Positions 13,344-27,019 of a stretch of DNA of 64,000 nucleotides are shown here, piece by piece. The first letter of the stretch is position 1, and every line of letters starts with the position of its first letter. The notes below the pieces were generated by a model. The model searched no databases, had not been told where the DNA came from, and saw only the letters and a list, made by a program, of their open reading frames with translations. Source of the stretch: Ziziphus jujuba. Lineage: Eukaryota > Streptophyta > Magnoliopsida > Rosales > Rhamnaceae. A program made the position numbers and the translations under genes. The stretch spans positions 4,735,501 to 4,799,500 of the forward strand of contig NC_083384.1 of the NCBI RefSeq assembly GCF_031755915.1. The letters run 5' to 3'.

Positions 13344-13626
13344 AGAGGTTTTGATAATTGATTTGACATTATTGTATATATTAAGAACCAGCATATGGAA
13401 AATAAGTGGATCATGAAAAGCTAAAAGCAGTTTATTTTGTTGTTGAATGAGAATGGAAAAACAGGTGGTTGAAGATGGATACGAATTCTTTGCGGACAGA
13501 CAGTTGGTGACTATATTCTCAGCACCGAACTATTGCGGAGAGTTCAACAATGCTGGCGCTCTTATGAACGTGGATGCGAGTTTGCTCTGCTCATTTCAGA
13601 TACTCAAACCCTGGAGGAATAACTAA
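11799..13626 (+). CDS. Serine/threonine protein phosphatase PP1 catalytic subunit (TOPP-like)
   Basis: Three exons, 11799-11967, 12389-12948 and 13465-13626, encode 296 aa. The metallophosphatase motifs are all present: GDIHG (57-61), GDYVDRG (85-91) and LRGNHE (115-120), then [22 protein letters not shown] and [11 protein letters not shown]1 uses two active-site metals to dephosphorylate Ser/Thr and gains specificity from regulatory subunits. The SAPNYCGEF loop after the last intron is typical of PP1. Two positions differ from the usual plant sequence in GEFDNAGAMM: Asp is Asn and the first Met is Leu. Neither is a metal ligand. The C-terminal tail after LKPWRNN is very short. The first ATG in the open frame is at 11799. 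Intron 2 carries a long (GA)n tract. I judge the gene functional. Confidence 0.95.
13271..13341 (+). repeat. (GA)n / (GATA)n microsatellite in PP1 intron 2
   Basis: About 70 bases of GA dinucleotides interrupted by a short GATA run, inside the intron between 12949 and 13464. It is probably length-polymorphic. Confidence 0.9.
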
Positions 13627-14601
13627 TTAACTCCAACCCCACCAACTCAAATCCAAATCCAAAACCATCTAGGAAGAACTGTAGATTTTTCCACATATTA
13701 TGGTTGCAAAGAATACTTTTTTATTGCTCTGTGTTTTGGACAAACTTGGTTTAAACCCCCCTTTGTTTTCAGCTGCTGCGGATAATTCATGTAACTATGT
13801 ATCACGGATCCTTGTATATAGAAACTCATAGGCATAAATGCTCTACATGATAATTTTTCTTTTTCCTTTTGGCTAAAGAGCATTCGCCATATATATTAGA
13901 TACACTTATTATGCAATTTTTATTTATTTATTTTTCTCTATATGTCCCATACACTTCATCGGTATGTGGAACCACACATTTGCAAATCATGGATGGTACT
14001 TTTCTAATTGCACTTTTTATGATCATCTTGACTTTTAAAATATTTGGGCAAAAATACGGGCATATCTGAGGCTCCTAACTACACTTAAAAGAATAAGACA
14101 TACGTTCTTATATTTGCAAGCAAAATCCACACAGCAATGTACCGATAAACCCCAAAATACATTGTCTGTGCCTCAAATTCTTTGATGCTAATACCATTGA
14201 GAATTTAGTAGAGCATCTATAGTGTCTTCCATTTTACTTGTACAGCAATATTCCCGTGCTACGTACAGACACTAAATGTACAAAAACCTTCACCACAATC
14301 TGCAGAAATAAAGCACAAACTACACTCGACTCTTTGATGGTTATCAGTCCAAAACATCTACTGACCTAGCTGGCATCTCAATCAGGCGCCCATGTGCCCT
14401 ACAATACACATCTACAAAAGGCTATATAACAACATAAATTTGTTTACTGATACAATGCTTAACTTGATATTGTCTGCAGCATGGCCACATGGAAACTATA
14501 GCAGATATCTCACATCCCAGGAACTAAACAATCAACAATTTGAACTTCTCTCCCTTGTGCTTTGTTACCTCTTCCTGCCTGCCTTCCCCCATAGCTCCAC
14601 T
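13627..14601. other. Convergent 3' intergenic region
   Basis: Lies between the ends of the PP1 gene (+) and the WD40-like gene (-) and presumably holds both 3' UTRs. No coding sequence or repeat family was recognised. Confidence 0.55.
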
Positions 14602-17600
14602 TTAGTTAGACCACACATGAACGAGACCATGCCTATTACCAGTATATATTTCATTGCGCTCTTCATCATAGAATAGCGCAGTTATATCTTCCAAAGCCTC
14701 AGCTACTGTGCTTCTTACCTGGGAGGAGTGAATCCACTTTGAACAGCCAGTACTGCTGTCACATTTATCAATCTTGGGACTACCATTACTGGCATTTATT
14801 TTAGCAAGGGACTTTCCAGTCAAAATATTGCTGATATTAATAGACCCAGCTGCATAAAAGAGTAATAATGAGATAATATATCATTCCCCCCAGTGTTAAT
14901 ATTCTTTTCTTCATATATCACAAGCATTGAGTCAAGTATGAATAACCAACCAAGATGATCCAATGCTAAAATTTGGCTTTCAAGAGATATAAACCCTACA
15001 AAAAGATAATATAAATGCCCTCTCCCTCTCCCTCTCCTGCCCCTAAGCCCCCCTTCCCCTCCCCACCCACGTAAACAAAGTTAATCCTCACAGCAAGCAG
15101 TTCATCCAACCAGCAAGCCAAACTAAACCAACCTACATGCTTCTAATGACCAATCTCAAAAAATGCATTTTAGTCTGAGACTCCAGACTTCTACCTCATA
15201 TTATAAATTACAGTAGCAGGATGAACGAGAAAATAGATAAAGCAGATTTTTACCACATGCTTACTCTGTACTACATATATATATATATATATATTCCAAT
15301 TCTCTTTATAATCTATCGTTTATGTAGACAGATAACGCCCCGAGACATGGGATTCTTAGTTGTATCTATAAAAGATAATGAAATTGAAGGGAATACCATT
15401 TCCTTCCATCCAATGATCGTCTGAATCAGCCTTGCAGTATGATATAATAAGATCCTGATCACTTGTTATGTAGATGTTATTTGTATTGCAATCAGGATGC
15501 CACAACAGATGGTCCTCAAATGAAGTAACAAGTTCCCCTCGGAAATTCCAGACAGCTACAGTTCGATTTCTAAATGTTAGGAATAACTGGTTCTCATACA
15601 GAAAGATGAACGCCGAAGGAGTCATGAACTCAGTTTTACTAACTTCCATAAGATCAGCATTCCGAACCTACATACGAGATTTTTATTGCCACCAAAAATC
15701 AAGGCTGAAAAGGTTTGACAAAAGTGACAGACTACTTACATCAAGAATCTGAAGATTCTCATTTTCTTGCTTGACCAGAAGCTTTTCATTGAACTGTTCT
15801 ATAAAGTCCACCTTCTTATTTCGATGAAGCAGATGGTTAAAGGCTTTAAGAACTGTGCCATCTTCTATTGATAGAATCTTAAGAGGAACATGACTGGTTG
15901 CTCTATTGAATATCAATAACATGATACCTGGACTGTAACAAAGAGAAAACTTTTAAGACATTAGATTCCTGTTAATCTAAGACATTCTATTATAGCCTCA
16001 ACTATATGTAAACCTGCTAAAATAAGAGTTCGCATCACTCTTGTTTTCCTTTTTCTTCATCTATATTTTCTCAAGGCAATAGCCTTGAACCTCACCTTAG
16101 GTGCACCTCAAGGTGTACACCTGCAATTTAAAATAGCTGGATAGTTATGTAAATTTACCATCAAACTTTGTTTGTAACTAGTATATTATGTGTTGCATTG
16201 TTTCAGTTTTATGTTTAATGGATAAGCTGATATTCTCTCTTCCTCTTCACCTCTCTCCTATATTGTATAAAATGGCATCAGAGCCTCATAACCTAGGATG
16301 TGTTATACCTGTGTTTCACCTTCCTCTCTGTACAACCTTCTTTTTTTTTGGGTTCACCATCAAAATAATCCAACATCTATGCTGTTCTCTTTTCCTGACT
16401 GCCCTGCTGCAACCAACATAATCACCCTACGTCTAATTTTAGTTTATGTAGTTTTTAGTTCAAGTATCTATTGGATCTATACACTAGTTTCCATTTATAC
16501 AGTGTATATGAAGTAATCATAATATTATGAAAGAAAGTAAAAATGAATGCCTTTGGGTTTCATGCGATGCAATTAAAACTTAGGTCCATAGGATTGATTC
16601 CTAGAATCATTCTAGTATGGTCCTGCTTGTCTATCCATAACTTTCTAGATTTCTTTGACTCCTAAATATCATTGAATAACACCGTATACAATACTTCAAA
16701 ACCTCAGTATGAATATAACCAAACACATTAGGGGGAAGATAGGGAGAGATTACCTGATCTTAATTTCCTGTACATGTTTATCTGAAATAGAGTAAAGCAT
16801 AGTGTAGTTTTTAAGGTCAAACACCTTGTATACACTGACCAAAAAAAAAAAAGGAAAGAAACTTGTTAGAAGAGAATGCATTTAACAATTAAAAAGCAGG
16901 AAAGCACAGCATCAAATTGACTGAAAAATACCTATCTTGGGCAGAGTAAGTTAGGACCTTCCCATTAACATCATCAAACTCTACAAAACCAGGCCACTTT
17001 AGAGACTCAGACTCAAAAAGTGAAAAACCAGCATCGGGTTTGCCTCTTCTTATGTACCTAAAACATTCAAATATACAGAAGTTACACTGCAAAGAGTTTA
17101 AAAGGACTGAATAAAAAACAAATATAGATTAGGTAGGAGATCCACTCACTCGATTCTTGTGGATCTGCATTTTAGAGAGCTGAAATTGTCCGATGCATAG
17201 ACCGAAACAGTAATGAGTGAATCATTATTCTTATTATAAAACAAGCTCCGAATGACTTCATCCGGACTAACATTCAGAAAACATATTCTTTCATTCGTCT
17301 CTGCAATTAGAATAGACATCAAGAATGTATAATGCAATTAAAAATATAAATTTATTGAAGTAGCTAGCATTTACCATTTGTTGTGATATCAATCATATAT
17401 GCCTGTTATTTACCTCTACTAAAAGCTGCACATACACCGGAATGTGCAAGAGCAAAGACAATGTCACGTGCAGCAACTATCTCAATGACTTTTGTTCTCT
17501 TCATCAAAAAAGGTAAGACGGGGAAATAATGCCCCTTCGGATCATGAGTATCATATTCTTCCTGATGCATAAACTACTAATTAGATATTTAAAGAGGAAG

Positions 17601-18414
17601 AAAATGGAGTATCAAATGTCATTTAAAAAAATAAATAAATAAATAAACACTATTCTTGCTTCTAATGTGGAACTTATAATCATCATGTAATTGACAGAGA
17701 GCTTATCTTAGTAAACAATATTGAAAGTGGTTTGAGCTCCAGATAATTCTTATGCATGAAGATCAAGTTTTTAAGGTGCATATAGATACAAGTATCCTAA
17801 TAACACTAGAGGACAAACAAGTTCCACCACAAAGTTCCAAAAGATCAGAAACAAAGACAAAAAATTAAAGTCTTAAAGTGGATAATATTTCTCAGCAATC
17901 AGTTAGGATTTTTAATGACAACAATGTAAAACAAATTGTGGGAATGAGAGACAAACATAAATGAAAAAACTTATACAGAGTTAGAAACCAATAATTCAAA
18001 TTAAGGAAATAACAAAAAGAGCATAACAAAGCAGCTCTAATAGACCATACGCGAAGACATGAACCAATGGTAGTAACCAATGAAAAAAAAAAAAACACGA
18101 TATAAAAATTAATAAAATCAGTCATATAACAAAAATAAATCAAAAAGAGCACAAACCATGAGGCGCATATTCCGAAACCTTTCCTGGGCATTGCTCATAC
18201 TGAAAGCACGATCAGGCTTGGAACAAATCTCACGCCATTGAAGCTTCTTCACGCTGTTCACCACTCCATCCACGCGAGGACTCTTCCTGGCCACAATCCG
18301 GCGACCGGAGCAAGGCCGAGGACTCGCCGATATCCTCCTACCTCCCTCCATATGTCCAATTCGAAATGCCCAGAATTCCAATTGGGGATTCGGATATCGG
18401 GGTTGAGAATTCAA
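14602..18414 (-). CDS. Conserved plant WD40-repeat-like protein, function unknown
   Basis: Eight exons read on the minus strand: 18414-18157, 17561-17414, 17300-17150, 17057-16932, 16834-16754, 15932-15740, 15667-15397 and 14849-14602. All phases close and give 491 aa. The first ATG gives MNSQPRYPNPQ; a second at 18351 (MEGGRRISASP) would give 470 aa and may be the real start. The segments ILSIEDGTVLKAFNHLL, NQLFLTFRNRTVAVWNF and GNRHGLVHVWSN have the spacing of beta-propeller blades. The last blade ends in a typical H-V-W-S-N. The protein resembles the uncharacterised plant 'transducin/WD40 repeat-like' proteins as I recall them. Such propellers are interaction platforms, often DDB1-CUL4 adaptors, but no DWD box or other specific motif was confirmed. 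A telo-box (AAACCCTAA, 18517-18525) lies about 100 bp upstream of the start, as in many plant housekeeping promoters. Confidence 0.85.
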
Positions 18415-19724
18415 TTATACATGGCTGACCCAAACAAAATCTACTTTCCCAACCCCTCCATATCCCCCTCCCAAAACCCAAATTTGAGAATCAACAACTA
18501 CTGCCCTCCATCCACCAAACCCTAACAAATTGGGGAAATTCAACTCTGAGAATATTTACATAAAATTAATATACACGCAAATACGTACATGTTATATCAT
18601 CACTTGATAGTGCGGTTATCGAGAGGAGGAGGAGATGAAGCAAAAAACTCCAGGTAGACATGGAAAAGATTGTGCCTTTTTCATTTTTTTTAACATTTCT
18701 GGCTTTTGGGTAGAAACAATCAATTATTTCTTTTTTCTTTTTTTCTTTTTTCTTATTGCGGAAATGTTGATAAAAATTTTATAATTTTAAGCAAAAATTT
18801 TTTTTAAAAAAATTGAGTAAAATCTTAAGATATGGGTGCGTAATTAATTATCTTTACACTCAAAAAAAAAAAATTTATTTATATTTTATAGGAACAATTT
18901 ATTTAGAAAAATTCATTTCGGATACTTATATCATATTAGGTTTACAAATCAACAACAATTTATTTTTCGTCCCCAAAAAAATAAAATAAAAACTGTTTAA
19001 CGTATAAATTATATAAACATACTATAATTATATTTATTTACATGAAGAATTCAATTCTGAATTTAACCACTTCAAGAAATTAATTTTACAAAATGTGATG
19101 CAATACATAAAAAATTAAAAAATAATAAAGATGTTGGTTCTCGTGGACAATAATTTCCTATTAGATGTATGGAAAATTAGGACTTTTGGATAAGTAAGGA
19201 GTTATTTATATAATATATATATATATATATATATTTTTTTTTTTGGGCTGAAAGTAAGGAGTCAATTTTATAGGAACAAGGGCACTTGTCTTGCATATGA
19301 AAATAGACCCCCATATATAAATCCAGTTACATGTAAAAGACAAAGATTTTGACAATTCTTAGATGAATAGTTTGGACGGAAAGAAAGTAAAGTAGCATCC
19401 CAGCCTCAGCCCATGATACAACCATCAGTATCACTGTCTTTGGCATGTTTGTCACTGTTGATGCATAAAAATGGTTTTTTCAATGTTTTTGCGTTTTATA
19501 TTCACCATGCACTAAAAGCCGAATCCGTTTGTCAAAAGGCCAAAAACACTGCTCATTGAGATTTCTTCTTCACCGTTACTTTGGTTTGGAAATGGTAGAG
19601 ATGAGTTGAAGAAAGGGCCATTGACAGCAGAACAACTTCATCCTCGTTTCACAACTATGTTGGAGGCAGTCTATCTTCTTATAAATCACAAAATAACACA
19701 AATTTGTACATTACTTGTAAAAAT
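18415..19724. other. Intergenic region: promoter of the WD40-like gene and MED33 3' flank
   Basis: The telo-box AAACCCTAA is at 18517-18525. The rest is AT-rich with a (TA)n/T run near 19210-19243. The MED33 3' UTR should lie just below 19725. No other gene is seen. Confidence 0.5.
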
Positions 19725-22700
19725 TCAACTAATTGCAGTCACCAGTTCTGCAACTGATCCTATGGCAGCAGCCCCGCCTCTTTCAAGAAGAGAAAGAGCC
19801 AGTTCACATTCATGCCACCCTCTCAGTCCACTGGCCAAGTTCCTTAAACTCTCCAGCTTCACCTGTTCAATCCAAGTTGGAGTGAAGTTCACCATTAATC
19901 CCATCAAGCAGGACACATAAGCTTTCCAAGTTGCAGGATTGCAGCCAAGCGATATGTTCCCTTCCAATACCCTTGCCAGAAAGTCCATATGAATCCCAAC
20001 AATCCGGGGTCTCCTAGAGGATGCGGATGATGGTAGTTTGGCACCTACACCCCACACTATTGAGCCTGACAGAATCAATAAATATGCCATAGCATAACCC
20101 TCCAATACATGGGATATAGCATCGACCTCTCCAAGTGTATCTTGCTTCGCTGACAGCAGCCATGTTGGGATGGTCTCCCGGTACAGTTCCTGGACCAGCT
20201 GCACCCCACCTGTGACACACAAGAGGCTTGCACCGAGAGTAGCAACCTCCCTTGCCTTGGAAGCTGCCACACAGAGTGAAGTTTCACTAGACTTCAAACA
20301 AGGGGAGTTCATACTCACCCACCTGGTGCCTAACTCTTTAGCATACCCTGCTACCCGACCTACAATTACATCATTCACATACTGGACATTTTGTATTGCT
20401 CGACACGAGCGAAGATACAGAAATCCTGGTGCTACAGAAGGACGAATGCTGCAAGATGGTATAGTGAATCCCAGCAGACCATTCACACTACTTTGGTTGG
20501 ACAATGAAAGGCTCGTAACGTGGAGCGAACCAAGAAATGAGGTGAAGCAACTTCCGATGAGCTGGGCAACAGCCTCTTTGTCTTGTCTAAATACAGAGCG
20601 AGAGCATGATACAACAATGAAATCATGCCAGCGGCTAACCTTTTGAGCCCATAGGGAGCCTATAATTGGCATACTAGGCCATGGGCAACCTGAAGCACAG
20701 TTCTCTAAAGCTGGACCGGCAACAGCATGGATGTACTCAAGGCTCTTGTCAAGCTTAAAGGTAATGGTTAAACTAACTAGAACAGCCATGGGCAGTGGAA
20801 GCAATATTGGTGAAATCTCTGCAAGGCATTAAAAAAGATGCAGAAATGGAAATAAGTGGAAATTTTAAAATTTTCTAGTCATTTATCTAAACATAAATAT
20901 TAGAATATCAAAAAATATACAAAGATTGCATTTAATCTGACATCTTAAACAACATATAGCAAAAATAATTCGATTGCATACTTTACCAGATGAGCATCTC
21001 AGAGCATTTACACCAACATCAGCAAGTATTTCTTTAATTTCGGACTCAACTGATTGAAGGATTGCTGCTGGACTTGGCCAATCTGATCCATTCATCGGAA
21101 CTGGTTTCCATATACCACGAGTAACCTCTGCAGAGAAGTAACTAATAATGGCAACTAGAGATGCAGGCAGAAAGTCAACAAGGTCCCGCAGGCCTGCATT
21201 GATAAGAAAAGCAGAATAGTAAAAAATATTCAAGAATTTTTTTTATTTCAACAATATGTGATTTAGCTGTCACTCAAAGGAGAAGAGGACTCAAAAAATT
21301 TAAAAGAAGGGTTAAATACACTTACCACCCCTTAAACTATTACACATTTTGCACTTTAATTCCCTAACTACAAAAACTGTCATACTGCCCCCCAAACTAC
21401 TGTTTTCTGTCACTGCAGCCCAATTATACATTTTTTACAGATGAATTTTATGAAATTAATGATACTCAACTAATGTAACTCTGTTGGAAAACTGTTTTAT
21501 GCCTAATTTTTGACAAACTTTTCAGACAAAATTTTAAAAAATAAAATAAAATAAGTTCATGGGCAATATGACACTTTTTGAAGTTTGGGAAGTACAGTGC
21601 AAAATGTGTGATAGTTCAGGGGAGTGTATATAACCCTAAAAAGAATCAACAAACAAATAAAAAAAGAAAGAGCATCAGTAGACAAGTTTATATAGCATCT
21701 CCATCTAACCTGTTGTCAAGTCCCGAGGGGAAAGCCTTCCATGGGCACAAGCACTTAAAATTGCCTCAAGAACATATGGAATAGCTTCCAAAACCTCCCA
21801 CGCAGGAAGCAATGGTTTCTGGTAAGCTTCTTCTCCAGTAAATTCAGACCCTGTTTTAGTAACTTTCCAGTATAGCATATTTAAAATCTCATTAGCAACC
21901 TGATGGACAGGATTCCCTCTAGAGATGCTGGAGAATGTTGAAGATATACAAGATTTGTTTTGACAATACCAGGCTTGTAACTTTGGATAAGAATCAATAT
22001 ATATAGGCATGTCAGATGCATATTCAATCTGAGCCGAAATGCTGTTTTTTTCATGCTGAGAAGATGCTATCCGGCTATTGCGCAAAAATAAAAGATACTC
22101 CAGAGTAAGCTCTCCTCCAGCCGCTCCTCCATGCTCCATCATGCACTGCTCGAGAGGGGGTCTATAAAATTTCCAAAGGCGAATAAGAAGAAGAAATGCT
22201 AAAGAGAAAACCATGTGAACGGAGGGATTATCTTCCATGCTTGACTTGTTACTTGATGTAGGTTTAAGTGACCCAAAGACCTCACAAAGTGGCATTAAAG
22301 AAGCAGCAACTTCGGGAACCTGTAAGAATAGAAAGTTCTTTAATCCTTCAGAATTCCCAAGCTTGAAGATGCAAATAACCAAACAGTCAACCGAACAATA
22401 GTACACCTTAAAGGAAAAAGCCCTTAACTTAAGACATATTTTCCACCAAGAAATGCATATGGGGATTTTTACTTGAGCAGGACCCAACAATTATATAAGA
22501 AGTACAAAATAGTATCAACCATTGAATGAACAGCCCCATGAAAAACAACAAGACAATCCTAAGTACAATCTGGACTTATGCCTCAAGTCTTCAAAACAAG
22601 AAAATTGGAAACCAAATGGCTGTTAAATCTTCTAGCAAACTTAAAAGGGCTACAAACTTATATGTGCTGATAAAGTAAATACTTCTAAAAATACTGGTGA

Positions 22701-25700
22701 GACTGATACAAGTAGAAAATATTGAGCTTTGAACGATAAAGACTAGTAGGGAAATCACTGTTATGTCAGGATTAAGGATGATATATTAAACCTTGTAATG
22801 GGTAGGCACAAGTTTTGCAATCAAATAACTATAACACCAAAAAAAGCCAATATTGCCTACGAACTTGTTCATAAAAAAGCACCAAAAATAACAGGAGTAG
22901 TTTGCTCACCATACCATGCAAAGAAAGTATATGGACAGTATCAATAGAGGAAGCTCCAAAAAGGATAGCACTCAACATTGGCATATAATCAATTAAGTGA
23001 CTCCTTGGTCCAATATAATCGGAAGGTACAGGAGGAGAAAGAAGCTTTACCACAAAGCTCACCACATGTTCCTGCCAAGAAAATAAGCTTGAAGAATATA
23101 AGTAAAGTTTGAAATCAGTAGTACAAGTCCTCAACATAAAATCCAAAACATTTCAAAGATATTGGTGTCAACCACTTTAGATATATGAGATTTTCAAAAA
23201 ATAGTCAACTTTTACATTTCAGATATCATTTCATGATTGTACTAACCTGAATGTTCCATCCTCTTCTCAGGGATGCACCACAGAGAATCTTTGCTGCTGC
23301 TGACTTCTCCTCCTCTGACCCATTTAGTGCAATATGATATATCTTCTCTATCTCCACTAAACTTAAACATCATAACAACAGAGTAAATCATTGAGCAGCA
23401 AACTTTCTACTTTACAATCAAATAAGGATATTTTTCATTATACCTTGAAGCAGAAGTAGTGAAAAGGGAATCAATTAAGGAACCACTCAATCGCTCTCCT
23501 TCCATAAATATTGACCAAGGAGATTTTTCAATTACTGATGTCTCCGATGGAGAGACTGCTGAAACAGACACATAGCCAGGCCAAAAATAAGCAGATGTGT
23601 CTATTAAATTTCTTGCAATGCAAGCTTCCAAAATGAGGTGCCTCATATTTCCAACTGAAAAAGCAATTGCCAACCGATAAGGATAAGTAAGATTTAAAAG
23701 TGAATTACAAAGTTTAAAACACATTTTTATTTAAGCCTCACCATGACTGCCTCCACCTAAACCAGCATTCTTCGAGTTAAGTATGAAGCCAGCTGCTTTA
23801 GCAGCTGCACTGTTAGCTGCACCAACAACTGATGCAGGAGGACATAAGAGACTTGAAAACTGTCCAATAACCTGAAGGGAGCAGATCAATCCTTGTTTTC
23901 TTGAAGTATGAGGCTTCCCATCCACATCATGTCCATATCGCGTCTCCTCAGACCCAGACATTGTAGTCGTCTTACATGGAGAGGTATACAATTTAGTTTC
24001 ATCCTCTAAAACTTTAGAAATTGCCAATGGCACAATAGATAAAAGCACACTAAGACGGGCCTCAAGGTGTGGAATGGGACCTTCTAGAGGGTCACGTTCC
24101 TAAAAAGAAACAACAGAAGAGATACTAAGTAGATAGTAAGTAACAGCCTCATGAATTATTTTCTTTGTCATTTTCTATTTCATGAAAAGATTAATTTAAA
24201 ATGGATTCATCTCAACTCGTTGAACAAGTCGAAGGGCTGAAAGCCAGAGCGCTAGGAAGGTTTCTTGCCAGCTTGCCTGGTTAAGTACTTGAAGTGATAT
24301 AATTGCTTCTGCAGTTATGGAATCAAAATTAGAAACAAGTGTAACCCTTGTAGTTTCCAAATGCATAGCCTCTTCAATGAAGTTTGATGGACAATTACAT
24401 ATGCATGTAAAAGTTAGATGCATAGCCTCTTCAATGAAGTTCAATGAACAATTGCATGTTCATGTAAAAGATGCACAAAAGTATATTCATCATATTCTTT
24501 ACATGAATTTTACCTGCAAGCACATCAGTAGCCGATTTAATTGGAAGTTGCTTTCCGTCCATTGCATTCTCCATGTAAATATCTAAAGGAATCCAACAAG
24601 CAGACTTACCAGACTCAGAATCACAGTGGGACACAGGCTTATGTGAACCAACATTAATAAGCATCCCAATGAGTTTGTGCCTGTTTAACCGGTACTCAAA
24701 CCCCAAAACTCTCTGGATGTTGGCAAGAAATTTTGCCAACAGTTGGATTCTAGGCTTCAAATCTGAGGATGCCAATTGATGAGCTTTTAGGAACTGTACC
24801 CTTTGTAGTAGGCCATTGAATTTTTCAGGCCTATGTAAAAAAAGAATGCACAAGGAAGAAGAATGATACATTTAGTACTCTTGATACACATCCCATATTC
24901 TTTTAGTTTTAGCACGTTAGATATGCTTGAACATGTATAGTATCATACCCTTCTATATAGCAAAACACATAATTTTAAATTATATCATTGATATCTGTCA
25001 AGTGACATATTTAAAAGTGCTTACGAGAATATGATCTATAGACAAAGAAAACATAGCATGCATAAGATAACATGAAGCAAAAGATTCACTGTAATAAAAT
25101 GCTAATAGAAACTTTGAGACTCGTCATCCAATATGAGTTGACAAATAAATACTTATCCACTTTAAAGTTTTTGACTGTCAAAGCAATTCAACCCAAGAAG
25201 CTTAAAGCAATTTTTTGTCGAGATGAATGCCTATATGCCAAAAAGGAAAACAAGAAAAGGAAAAAATGGAAAGATCCAGGATCAAGTAAAATCAAAGAGA
25301 TGTCAATAAGAGGAAGAAACTAAAGGCATAAAACAATATGAGGCCTAACGGTGCATACATATTCAAGCGAACAAGGCGAAGCAAAACCATGGCTTTTCTG
25401 CTTTCTGTTAGTTTTCCCAACACCTCCATGGCCATTAAAGAATTCATTCTTTGTAGCTGTTTACGGTTTTCATTTCTTTCAGAATTATGACTCTCTTTGG
25501 AATCTGTGTCCTCATCATGGTGATCTGCAGATCCAAATTCTAAACGTGGTCTGTCCAGAGATGTGATTAGCAATCCCCAATCATTCAATGTGCTATCAAT
25601 CAAGCGAACAATAACACTGAAGAAGAACAACACCCATGCATGTCCAAGATCCCTAACACGAACCTCATATATTTGAGAAAGATGAAGGGCATGATCAACA

Positions 25701-26862
25701 TCTTTTACTATCCTGCAACCCAGAAATGAATAACTTGATAGTCTGTTCAGTCAGTTGTCATAGGAAAACTTTGTGGTGAATCGCATGCATTGTTTTGATA
25801 AGCATTATAAGCACATTATTTCAGATTGTACAAAGCAATCAGAAACATATAAAGCCTACATTTTTATATTATAATTTGAAACAGTCAAGGCAGTACATGT
25901 ACATGCACGAGCACACAACTAATGCATTGAAGTAGAACAGGCATGGCCACCATAGAAAGAAAATAAAATCTCTCCAGACTTTAAACAATTATAAAAAGAA
26001 ACAAATAATACAAAATATGAACAACAAAATAAGGAATAGTAAAGCATGAGATTAAGACACTGACTTATCTTTGGAGGCATCTGCAGGAATTGGGTCAAAC
26101 GCAAATGCATATCGGGTTACAAGCTCAAGATAGATTCTGTATGCCTCCGGTTGAGAGAGTCGACGAGGAATTACCCTATAAACAAAAAGAAAAATGAATG
26201 TTACCCTAAGAAATTTCTGTCATTTATCAAGAATCCAATGCCCATGTCAATGCAATTAAAAAAATTAAATATCTTTCACATATTCGGTATGAAGAGCATG
26301 CAGACAAAAGAATGAGGTGCATAAGAAATAAGATACAAAAGAAAAATGCAAAAACGAACCCAAAAGAATAGAAACAATTAAAAGCTCAAGAGAATGAAGC
26401 CTTAAAAGAAAATTCCCATTATTTATGAACAATTCAACCCCATTGCAATTGGAAATACGAGTTTTTAATTATTTTTTCCATTACAGCTTTTGCATAATGA
26501 AGAACGATAACACAAAAGAATGAACTGAATATGAATTCAGAACAAAATGCCTAAAAATAGAAAAGAGTGAAAAGCTCAAAAACAAACCTGGCAGTGAGGA
26601 GAGAGAGGACATGGAGAGGGAATAGGAGGGTGGAAGAAAGAGCTTGATGGAGGAACTTCCATAGAGAAGGATGATTGTTGTGGAAGCAGAGATGGGAAAC
26701 CAAAACCTCTCCCAGCTCAGGACTTGGCACACGAACCGCCCACTTCCCAATCTCCATTGCCCATATCAGAGGGTTGTCCTTCCCCTCTTGGCACCCCTTC
26801 AGTGTCTGCAAAACCCGCTTTTCAAATTCACTCCACTCCATCTCCATGCCTTCAGATCGCAT
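19725..26862 (-). CDS. MED33A: Mediator of RNA polymerase II transcription subunit 33 (MED33/MED5, REF4-RFR1 family)
   Basis: Twelve exons on the minus strand: 26862-26588, 26175-26065, 25712-25359, 24830-24514, 24308-24217, 24099-23742, 23654-23444, 23361-23247, 23071-22910, 22319-21710, 21193-20987 and 20818-19725. All phases close to give about 1,301 aa, in the family range of roughly 1,300. The sequence is rich in hydrophobic helices and has no catalytic motif. Recognisable conserved segments are WSIFMEGERLSGSLIDSLF, IPYVLEAILSACAHGRLSP, RDLVDFLPASLVAIISYF and the long last exon with WRHDF-like and CSRSVFRQDKEAVAQL regions. The family is plant-specific in this form and belongs to the Mediator tail. 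Arabidopsis REF4 and RFR1 mutants change phenylpropanoid and lignin gene expression (established). Which of the A/B paralogues this is cannot be settled here. An in-frame ATG at 26847 is an alternative start. A MITE lies in the intron between exons 21193 and 21710. Confidence 0.93.
21306..21638. mobile_element. MITE-like element in a MED33 intron
   Basis: The two ends form an imperfect terminal inverted repeat of about 60 bp. The left end begins AGGGTTAAATACACTTACC. The right end, read in reverse complement, begins AGGGTTATATACACTCCCC. Both continue with a shared ACACATTTTGCACT block. The interior has no coding sequence. The size of about 330 bp suits a non-autonomous DNA transposon. A clear target duplication was not established. 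Confidence 0.8.
24361..24474. repeat. 57-bp tandem duplication inside a MED33 intron
   Basis: ATGCATAGCCTCTTCAATGA starts at 24361 and again at 24418. The copies then diverge slightly before both read CATGTAAAAG. It occupies over half of the 205-bp intron between exons 24514 and 24308. Confidence 0.85.
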
Positions 26863-27019
26863 GAGAAAAGTCTAATTTTAATAGTTTCATTGTTATTCTT
26901 TGCTTTGTGGATATTTGCTTGATTGGTGGTGAAGAGTGAGAAGCTGTGTAAGGAGAAGTATAGTCATAGCTCTTGTGCTATGGTCATGGCCTCTGGTAGG
27001 TGACACCTAACACAACCCG

